From Rubripirellula obstinata (GTDB lineage Bacteria > Planctomycetota > Planctomycetia > Pirellulales > Pirellulaceae): a DNA stretch of 50,742 nucleotides. The translations under genes were made by a program, and so were the position numbers. Under the pieces are notes generated by a model. That model made no database searches, was not told the origin of the DNA, and saw nothing but the letters and a program-made list of their open reading frames with translations. The DNA lies in assembly GCF_001642955.1 (NCBI RefSeq), contig NZ_LWSK01000037.1, forward strand, positions 1 to 50,742, in the 5' to 3' direction. Shown piece by piece: positions 7,701-13,369 of this stretch (position 1 is the first letter of the stretch; each line of letters begins with the position of its first letter).

Positions 7701-10575
7701 GCAAACTTCCGCCGACCGAGCCGTTCCTTGGACCGCTCCGCAGGACGCCGTGTTTGACTATTCCGATCCGCTTTCGACGCTCGGAACATTAGATCCCCAA
7801 GGAATCTTGGTCGGAATGTTTGACGGCACGGTCGCCGATTTGCCGGCGGATCTGTCGGAGGAAGCGTTTGTTGCGTTATCAACACGTGCCGACAAAGACA
7901 ACGAGTCGATCAACTTTGATGCCATCTTGCGGGTACAAGATGCCGATGCATGGGATCAAAACGGTGCGCGGCAAGATGAAAATCTGACTCAGATCGGCCT
8001 TGGGCTTCAAAACTGGCATTCAGCGTACAACAGCCTTCCTCCCAATCCCGGAACTCCGCGACAAGCCGACGGACAATTCCGCTTTAGTTGGCGTGTTTAT
8101 CTGCTGCCGTTCATTGAGCATCAATCGCTGCACGAGCAGTTTGACTTTTACCAACCCTGGGATAGCCCGCACAACCTTTCGTTGCTGGACAAGATGCCGG
8201 ACATTTTCCGCAGCACTGGTGACTCGCCAGACTCGTTCATTACTCGCGTTCAAATGGTCATGGGCCCGGGCGCTGCTTATGACGTTGACGACACGGGCCT
8301 TGTCGTTGCATCAAGATTCAGCGACTTTGCCGACGGTCTTGAGAACACGCTAATGGTCGTTGAAACGGGGCCTGAACGAGCGGCTTTGTGGACCCGTCCC
8401 GATGAATTCGATTTTGACCCGGCGGACCCGGTTGCAAGTTTAGGCAGTCTGCCCGATGGATTCTTTCGTGCGATCAAGGCCGATGGGCAAGTGGTCAGAT
8501 TGCCGGCCGACATCGAACCCGAACAATTCGCTGCCATGCTGACTCGCGATGCGACCGAGCACTACGCGACCGACGCGGTTCCACTTCAGGAATATGTGCC
8601 GCTGGACAGTCTTACTCGAAAACATCGCGACCTGAACGGGGCTGAGTTCAGTTCGGAACAAGCAAACAAATTTAAGGTCGTAGGGTTGGGCTTTCACAAT
8701 TATCGAAGTGCCTTTCGACAATTGCCGATCATGGACGACCCCGCGTTTTATGATGCCGACGGAAAACCTTTCCTCAGTTGGCGTGTTCACCTGCTGCCGT
8801 TTATCGGGTTCCCACTTTTGTATCAGCAGTTCGATCTCCAGGAACCTTGGGACAGCCCAAACAACCTGCCGTTGATGCAGTCCATGCCTGATGTGTTCCG
8901 CGATTCGGATTCTGCGTGGGACAGCACAACGACTCGAATTCAATTGTTCGTCGATGGTGGAACACCCGAAAACGGATTTCGCGATGGCGCGTTGTTCAGA
9001 TCGACTCGCACACGCATCGACTTTCGCGATGTTCTTGATGGGCTCTCGAACACAGTGCTCGCTGTCCAGGCCGGGAAAGATGTTGCCGTCCCTTGGACGA
9101 AACCTGCTGACATCACCTTCGATCCGCAAGATCCGTATTCGGGTCTCGGCGATATCGGCGACAGATTGCCTGTCCTGTTCGCAGACGGTGGTACTAGCTG
9201 GTTACCGATCATTCCTGATCAGCAACTCGCGAACCTGATTCGTCCAAATGATAGGAATGGATTGGCCGCCGAACAACTTGTTCTGAAAGCAAACGAAACG
9301 GTCCTGCTCGAATCGAGTGGCGCGATCACGTTCAGCGCCGAGTTTTACGATCGAGAACGAAGTTGGTCAACGTTCCCTACTTTTGAAACTCGCACGGTGG
9401 ACGTTGTTGCCGCCGACCCATCGTTGGTCGAAGTCTTCCCAAAGCAACTCACCTTCACAGTCAACGATTTAGAAATCCCGCGTCACATCACGGTCCGAGC
9501 GATCGATGACGGATCCGTTGATGGCCCGCGCAACACGACCATCACAATCGATGGACAAGTAATTGAGGTCACCATCGTTGACGATGAAAACGGAACCGCA
9601 GGCCAAGAGTACGGTGACGCGCCGCTTCCCTACCCAGGATCAGCAAACCACTTGCCGACCGGGCCAAGATTGGGGCTTGTCCGTGACGTCGAATCCGGTA
9701 CCCAACGCAGTGAAGACGCGGATGGTGACGGAGCGGACGAGGATGGAGTGTTGTTTGGTATCGTCAGCCCGGCAAACAGTGTCGCGGCCGTCAATATCAA
9801 CGTGCAAAATTCTGCGGATGCTTTTATCGATGCCTGGGTCGATTTCAATGCAGACGGTGACTGGGACGATTTGGGCGAGCAGATCATGGCCAGCACACCG
9901 GTGACACGCGGATTGCAAACGCTGAACTACGACGTCCCCTCCGATGCAGGTGTTGGTCAGACGTTCGCACGAATTCGCATCAGCAGCAGCGGTGGACTAA
10001 GTCCGTCGGATTCAGCCCAAGACGGCGAAGTGGAAGATTACGCGATCGCGATCGGATCTGACCCTGCGGGCATCGGCAGTACCAACATCAACGCGGGTCA
10101 GCCATCGCGTTCGGAATTGTCTTCCGTTGAAGTCCAATTCGATTCACTGGTTCCGGTTTCAGCAGACGATTTCATATTGCGAAACACCGACACCGACGAA
10201 ATCGTGACTGGCATCTTAGTCGCCGTCGATGGATCGAGCGGTCGGACAGTGGCAACGCTAACCTTCACCGGCGGTAATTCCGTGATCTCCGGTCCCGAAC
10301 CGTCGATGCCGCCAACACTTGCCGATGGGCATTACACGCTCCGCTATTTGCCAAGCGAAACACCAGGCAACACGCAACCCATTGACAGCTTTTACCGCAA
10401 GTTTGGTGACACCGACGCTGACGGATCCGTTGGCTTATCCGATTTCGCCAGCTTCCGAACCGCATTTGGCTCGTCCATCGACGAAGACGAATTCGACGCC
10501 AGCCTGGACAGCAACCGCGACGGCCAAGTTTCGCTAAGCGACTTCGCCGCCTTCAGAAGCTCGTTCGGTCAATAG
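4783..10575 (+). CDS. Giant exported protein: LEPR-XLL leader, cadherin-like, 3x DUF1559, GEVED, dockerin
   Basis: 1930 aa. A basic N-terminus leads to RVEHLEQRQLLA (residues 34-45), a variant of the planctomycete LEPR-XLL motif. A roughly 120-aa module occurs twice (about 166-290 and 426-546), each with SGW, LAW(F/Y)GY, DY(T/S)YTR and QPWSG. Two cadherin/VCBS-like domains follow (about 622-706 and 743-830; DVLANDS, then F(S/R)YT). Three DUF1559 modules lie at about 836-1026, 1060-1250 and 1290-1483, each with SWRV(H/Y)LLPF, PWDS and a DGL(S/E)N motif. Next come a Calx-beta-like stretch (1500-1606), a GEVED domain (1608-1760; DADGDGADEDGV, GEVEDYAI) and a dockerin-like pair of EF-hand loops (DTDADGSVGLSDF and DSNRDGQVSLSDF, 1873-1930). 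It is likely a secreted or surface protein. ATG ATG at 4783/4786 follows GGCGGGGTAG, a possible ribosome binding site. Confidence 0.92.
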   Translation: MMNIRSDKKEGSKTTRGATTKAVTGKNLRRRSPRVEHLEQRQLLAATTPDWFSLDGSVEAYDVGAVFTHGSIASAPESQISTDVLGQPRLDLLPKIVLTDLESGPSTFRIGDQVDEPNAYVHDGTLRRSLVPAQIEIDPNLSYELRAETLDIPSVRALRIQAVVSDADGLPIQPIHVRRFSGATDTTLLMDVSPGDTSIVVADASGWSQADGSSVTTRALAWFGYQDAAGTTHADYTYTRYTLGDAENAAWPIGGISPDTSSGGYRITLNQPWSGESVPAGTAIRNAVSEQRDFTLVHQTVREDKSYVRRPLLQESQIVQTRALVGGQAWDAESEMQSAMPPGTHSIVLAASNPLVNITFGFLNRSTSPITIDGQRRVVATNSLQSISSDAARVIDPNDTNYFGVTASVRTTDDQPSPAETHSIGYQAVDRDGHLIESTHVTRYATAVDTTLAQSLTAGDTQIVLTDGSGWSNQASPATRTLAWYGYENALGETYPDYSYTRNIAGDPINGLWPVGGVTGNVITLSQPWSGQTLPAGTAVRNTETGDSLQRVVLSGAALTATPTRYVSSAVSGFWQNGIADAASFPPGTGAVRIAAIANERNFTQDDIVVLEGFSIANSPSDLQIVQPVNRQHTLMLDVLANDSSHVTLTGLDDPQFGTAVIESGKIRYTSAANFIGVDRFSYTVADTETGETSTEIVSVAITGGNHDQDAVLAQGLIDNESVTAIRRDPVAHDENFLPIPYRVAQNSVLTVDGLSHTGLLNNDSVTGLPVEDGSVVGLATPPNHGSLQLNPDGTFTYIPDFGYVGSDQFRYTIFDGLRTDTAVAIVETLADARAVVSANLETLMLQFRNFHSAFTELPADRVAAADPTQAGVPRLSWRVHLLPFLGYHELYSQFHLDEPWDSAHNLPLASAMPEIFGDGLSVGETTTRIQALTSSPFRTIDNPIGPVGLRNDGIATKFRDVLDGLSNSILLVQTSADRAVPWTAPQDAVFDYSDPLSTLGTLDPQGILVGMFDGTVADLPADLSEEAFVALSTRADKDNESINFDAILRVQDADAWDQNGARQDENLTQIGLGLQNWHSAYNSLPPNPGTPRQADGQFRFSWRVYLLPFIEHQSLHEQFDFYQPWDSPHNLSLLDKMPDIFRSTGDSPDSFITRVQMVMGPGAAYDVDDTGLVVASRFSDFADGLENTLMVVETGPERAALWTRPDEFDFDPADPVASLGSLPDGFFRAIKADGQVVRLPADIEPEQFAAMLTRDATEHYATDAVPLQEYVPLDSLTRKHRDLNGAEFSSEQANKFKVVGLGFHNYRSAFRQLPIMDDPAFYDADGKPFLSWRVHLLPFIGFPLLYQQFDLQEPWDSPNNLPLMQSMPDVFRDSDSAWDSTTTRIQLFVDGGTPENGFRDGALFRSTRTRIDFRDVLDGLSNTVLAVQAGKDVAVPWTKPADITFDPQDPYSGLGDIGDRLPVLFADGGTSWLPIIPDQQLANLIRPNDRNGLAAEQLVLKANETVLLESSGAITFSAEFYDRERSWSTFPTFETRTVDVVAADPSLVEVFPKQLTFTVNDLEIPRHITVRAIDDGSVDGPRNTTITIDGQVIEVTIVDDENGTAGQEYGDAPLPYPGSANHLPTGPRLGLVRDVESGTQRSEDADGDGADEDGVLFGIVSPANSVAAVNINVQNSADAFIDAWVDFNADGDWDDLGEQIMASTPVTRGLQTLNYDVPSDAGVGQTFARIRISSSGGLSPSDSAQDGEVEDYAIAIGSDPAGIGSTNINAGQPSRSELSSVEVQFDSLVPVSADDFILRNTDTDEIVTGILVAVDGSSGRTVATLTFTGGNSVISGPEPSMPPTLADGHYTLRYLPSETPGNTQPIDSFYRKFGDTDADGSVGLSDFASFRTAFGSSIDEDEFDASLDSNRDGQVSLSDFAAFRSSFGQ

Positions 10576-10592
10576 CGATCGCAGTGATCGCT
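10574..10592 (+). terminator. Possible weak terminator hairpin
   Basis: AGCGATC-GCAGT-GATCGCT forms a 7-bp stem with a 5-nt loop immediately at the stop codon of the giant gene, followed by TGG rather than a T tract. It may aid termination or be chance. Confidence 0.3.
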
Positions 10593-10620
10593 TGGTTACG
10601 AAGTTGCCCTCTGGACCAGA

Positions 10621-10698
10621 AAAGGTGTCAGGTACCAAAAAGTGAGAATAGGTAATTCGGGGATCTCCCAAACAGCCAAAACGGTACCTGACACCTTT
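10621..10698. repeat. 16-bp inverted repeat (GGTGTCAGGTACC type)
   Basis: Arms AAAGGTGTCAGGTACC (10621-10636) and GGTACCTGACACCTTT (10683-10698) are perfect complements around a 46-nt spacer. It does not carry GTAG ends and sits at the edge of the transposase-linked repeat cluster. Confidence 0.85.
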
Positions 10699-10715
10699 GT
10701 CTTGTCTGGAACTAA

Positions 10716-10771
10716 GTAGCATGGCCCCCGGGCCGTGTTTTCCATCCGCACGGCCCAGGGGGCCATGCTAC
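10716..10771. repeat. REP-like palindrome, family 2 (GTAGCATGGCCCC)
   Basis: Left arm 10716-10737 begins GTAGCATGGCCCCCGGGCC; right arm 10749-10771 ends GGGGGCCATGCTAC. The arms match except for one extra base. Each arm can fold alone as GTAG followed by CATGGCCC/GGGCCGTG, the REP layout (tetranucleotide foot plus hairpin). Confidence 0.88.
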
Positions 10772-10832
10772 ATACAGATGCGAACGTTATTGCTTTTCCG
10801 TCGTCAGCGTTCTGGAAGGCCACGTGAAAAAA

Positions 10833-10855
10833 GTAGCATGGGCCCCCGGCCCGTG
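10833..10855 (+). repeat. Single REP-like unit, family 2
   Basis: GTAG followed by CATGGGCC-CCC-GGCCCGTG, an 8-bp hairpin with one T-G pair. It has no facing partner, so it would be a lone REP. It resembles the lone unit at 24658-24681. Confidence 0.75.
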
Positions 10856-10880
10856 ATGCGATCCCTTGATGATCAACTGG

Positions 10881-10916
10881 GACGCTTCACGCGGGGTCGA
10901 CGCTTCACGCGGGGTC
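10881..10916. repeat. 18-bp tandem duplication
   Basis: GACGCTTCACGCGGGGTC occurs twice in direct tandem (10881-10898, 10899-10916). The second copy overlaps the left terminal inverted repeat of the transposase unit, so the duplication may mark an end-processing or slippage event. Confidence 0.85.
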
Positions 10917-12006
10917 AGACTCGGGTTTCGGGGTTGACGGCAACAACGGAGATGGAAATACTGCGGTTGCTTGGGTTCCACATCCCTTTTCCTGGCTTTG
11001 CTGATGCCTCGTTTTCCACGATTGCAGTACGAGAATGCGATTTACCACATCGTTGCCCGAGGTGATGGACGACGAAAGTTGTTTCACGACCAGGGACACT
11101 ATGATCGATTCACCAAGGGGCTTGTCGATGAAGTGGATCGAAGCGGTTGGGTCGTTGTCGCCTTTTGTTGGATGCCAAACCATATTCATGCATTGATCAA
11201 GACTCCCCAACCGAATCTCTGTCGGGGCATGCAGCACTGGCTCTCCGGCTACGCCAATTGGTACGCCAAGCGGAACCGCCGAACGGGCCACTTGTTCCAA
11301 GGTCGGTACAAGGCTTTTCCCGTGGAGGACGAGGGGTACTACTGGAACCTGAGTCGATACATTCACCTGAATCCCTGCAACGGTGGCAAACCGCTGGCGG
11401 AATCGCCCGAGGAGTATCGCAACAGCAGTTATCGGGGTTACGCGAGAAAAAGTTGTCAAGTCGATTGGATTGCCTACGACGACCACCATCGCTATTGGAG
11501 CGGACTCAATGGAGGCAAAGATCCCTCGACCGCGTATCGCAAGTACGTGAAAGAGGGGCTGCTGAATCCGCCCGATCCAAGCGTCGATCGGTTGAAGAAT
11601 TGGGTTTATGGCGGCGAAGACTTTCTCAAGCGGATGCTGCATTTGGCTTCGAGCGAAGAGGACTCGAAGCACAGTCGCCGAGTGCGACGGTCATCCGTGG
11701 TCACGCCCGATGCAGTCTTGAACGCGACGGCGCAGGAGTATGGAGTCTCACCGGAGGAATACTGCGGTTTCCGCAGCGGAGCGGGCGGACGCGACGTGGC
11801 GGCCTACCTTTGTCGACGATACACCTCGGCCACGCTGGCGGAGCTATCGGTCCGATTCGGACTGGGCCACCCAGACAGTTCATCTGACATGGTTAAGCGA
11901 GCCAAGAAGCTGATCGAATCAAATTCAGCGATCAAGAATCGGGTGAAGCGAATTGAAAAGCGATTGTCCTTGAAACCCGAAACCCGAGTCTGACCCCGTG
12001 CGAAGC
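10902..12006 (+). mobile_element. RAYT transposase unit with 31-nt inverted ends
   Basis: The transposase gene is bracketed by inverted repeats at 10902-10932 and 11976-12006. They match at 29 of 31 positions, and both contain GGGGTCAGACTCGGGTTT in the outward-to-inward sense. The right repeat supplies the last codons and the TGA stop of the gene. No target duplication is evident. RAYT genes are usually single-copy domesticated transposases, so recent mobility is unproven. Confidence 0.75.
11004..11993 (+). CDS. REP-associated tyrosine transposase (Y1_Tnp/IS200-like)
   Basis: 329 aa from ATG 11004 (MPRFPRLQYENAIYHIVARG, the usual RAYT start); an ATG 33 bases upstream reads non-conserved sequence. 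The HUH metal-binding motif is H60-I-H62 in WMPNHIHAL, and the likely catalytic tyrosine is Y119 in SRYIHLNP. GHLFQGRYK (95-103) is also typical of the family. The C-terminal half extends well beyond the roughly 150-residue catalytic core and ends in a helical DnaA-C-like segment (GRDVAAYLCRRYTSATLAEL). Known RAYTs cleave and join single-stranded REP hairpins next to a GTAG foot. GTAG-footed palindromes are abundant in this window, so this protein, or a relative elsewhere in the genome, may have spread them; that is inference. Confidence 0.93.
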   Translation: MPRFPRLQYENAIYHIVARGDGRRKLFHDQGHYDRFTKGLVDEVDRSGWVVVAFCWMPNHIHALIKTPQPNLCRGMQHWLSGYANWYAKRNRRTGHLFQGRYKAFPVEDEGYYWNLSRYIHLNPCNGGKPLAESPEEYRNSSYRGYARKSCQVDWIAYDDHHRYWSGLNGGKDPSTAYRKYVKEGLLNPPDPSVDRLKNWVYGGEDFLKRMLHLASSEEDSKHSRRVRRSSVVTPDAVLNATAQEYGVSPEEYCGFRSGAGGRDVAAYLCRRYTSATLAELSVRFGLGHPDSSSDMVKRAKKLIESNSAIKNRVKRIEKRLSLKPETRV

Positions 12007-12033
12007 ACCCTCCCATTTGATGGCGCTAGAAAT

Positions 12034-12116
12034 AACCACGGATGGCTTTCGCGGGACCACGGATGAGGCGCGTAGGGGCATGCCCATCCGTGGTCCCGCG
12101 AAAGCCATCCGTGGTT
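12034..12116. repeat. Perfect 32-bp inverted repeat
   Basis: Arms 12034-12065 (AACCACGGATGGCTTTCGCG...) and 12085-12116 are exact complements around a 19-nt spacer, able to form a very stable hairpin. Within each arm CCACGGATG/CATCCGTGG motifs recur. It lies just outside the transposase unit. Positions 12117-12299 beyond it contain no gene I can support. Confidence 0.9.
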
Positions 12117-12299
12117 AAACAGTGCCTAATCCGCGTCGGCCATGGCCGCCAACTGCACCGTCGTCCTGCCATGCTCTTTTTCTAGGTACGAGACAAAACA
12201 AATGGGTCAAACCTCTTTGTTTTATAGAGCGGTCCGCGACTACTGCCACGAGCAAACGATCATGTGCATCATCGAACTAAACAGTTACGAAGTCGCCGG

Positions 12300-12743
12300 T
12301 TACCGAGGAATGAATGTTGGAGCCACCGAGGTTGCGAATTGACGGACTGGCGGTAACGCGACGCCTCTCTTGCCGGCTTCGAATCGTAAGGCTCGTTCAA
12401 AGTACAAAAATGGCAGCGATGGGTTTCGCCGGATGGCGTATCGCTCGATCCCGACAACCAGCTTGATGTCCAATTTGCCTTCGCGGACTTGTTTGACCAC
12501 AAACTTCAAATACGCACGCTGATCCAACGCCGTCGCTCGCAGCCGATTGACCAACTGTTCTTCCAGGGTCGCAAGCGGATCGCGGCTGGCCGAGAGTGTT
12601 CGCCCTGGAGTGATCTGTGCAGATGCGGATTGCGTGGACACTAGGACCGCAAGCACCCCAGCAAAAGCGATTGCAGACGATCGAATGCAGAGGTTGACGA
12701 TCGCCCTTCCGGCCATGGTTTCATGTTTGGGTAAATAGCTCAT
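12300..12743 (-). CDS. Small exported protein of unknown function
   Basis: 147 aa from ATG 12743. A basic N-terminal region and hydrophobic stretch (SSAIAFAGVLAVLVS) ending in STQSASAQ look like a Sec signal peptide. The mature part is about 105 residues, basic, with EEQLVNRLRATALDQRAYLKF and a Val/Pro-rich end. I do not recognise the family. Upstream in-frame residues to 12836 look non-coding; ATG 12716 is another possible start. It is separated from the TolC-like gene by about 600 bp of repeats and AT-rich sequence. Confidence 0.6.
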   Translation of the reverse strand: MSYLPKHETMAGRAIVNLCIRSSAIAFAGVLAVLVSTQSASAQITPGRTLSASRDPLATLEEQLVNRLRATALDQRAYLKFVVKQVREGKLDIKLVVGIERYAIRRNPSLPFLYFERALRFEAGKRGVALPPVRQFATSVAPTFIPR

Positions 12744-12840
12744 TCCAAAGAAGTAACAATTCACGTAGCGCCTTGGCAAGATGATTTTTCGCAATATCCA
12801 AAAATCCAGGGTGCAGGCACGCGAGTCGGCAAACATTTAT

Positions 12841-12915
12841 TTAGGCCGTAGTGAGTGGAGCGAGTGACGGCGTTTTGCAGCCCTGCCGTAACTCGCTCCA
12901 CTCGCTACGGCCTAC
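12841..12915. repeat. REP-like palindrome, family 1 (GGA/TCC variant)
   Basis: A copy of the GGCCGTAG...CTACGGCC palindrome with the variable stem triplet GGA facing TCC. The left foot is TTAG instead of GTAG; the right end keeps CTAC. It lies upstream of the small exported gene. Confidence 0.88.
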
Positions 12916-12965
12916 GAACCTTGACAGGAAAAGCCCGGTGACCGAGCACACCTTTTTTTGTCGTT

Positions 12966-13077
12966 AATTTTTTTGTCTAAATTGATCCCCGATTCCGCGA
13001 AACGAGGAGTTGCTGCGTGTGGGGTTTTTAACCTGAAAATCTATCCCGATCCGGATGGAGATTTAGACAAAAAAATT
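12966..13077. repeat. 17-bp AT-rich inverted repeat, 78-nt spacer
   Basis: AATTTTTTTGTCTAAAT (12966-12982) and ATTTAGACAAAAAAATT (13061-13077) are exact complements. The sequence between (GATCCCCGATTCCGCG...) has no coding signal. It may be the ends of a short non-autonomous element; the function is unknown. Confidence 0.8.
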
Positions 13078-13210
13078 GAAGACAAAAAAATTTGTAGAGT
13101 TTGATTTGATCGCGCGGTTTGGTGGTGGTGGTGGTTGTGGGAGCCAAGGGGCATTGAGAGAAATTTCGAATCATTTCTCTTTCGTTTTGGTTGACGAGGA
13201 TTCGAAACGG

Positions 13211-13247
13211 CAAAAAGCTCGAGCCGTCTTTGACGATGGCTCGAGCT
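13211..13247 (-). terminator. Intrinsic terminator of the TolC-like gene
   Basis: On the minus strand, AGCTCGAGCC (13247-13238) and GGCTCGAGCT (13225-13216) form a 10-bp GC-rich stem followed by TTTTTG. It lies about 120 nt past the stop codon of the TolC-like gene. Confidence 0.75.
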
Positions 13248-13369
13248 GTTCGCGGGGCAAGGGTGTTTTTCCGACGCGCGTGTGTCGGACTACCGCTTGC
13301 CAAGCCTCCGCCCAGGAGAATTGGTGTGCTGGGGGCAGTGAGCCTGTCCCAGCATTGGTTTTGAAAAGC

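Noticed and set aside
8440-9129. A 229-codon open frame on the minus strand inside the giant exported gene
   Set aside because: It is fully antisense to well-defined DUF1559 modules, has no recognisable motif, and has the composition of a shadow frame in GC-rich DNA.
10905-11672. A 255-codon minus-strand frame opposite the transposase
   Set aside because: The RAYT on the plus strand has all family motifs. The antisense frame has no motifs and runs into the inverted repeat.
12142-12342. A 66-codon plus-strand frame between the hairpin and the small exported gene
   Set aside because: It has no motif and overlaps the 3' end of the minus-strand gene; composition is not convincing.
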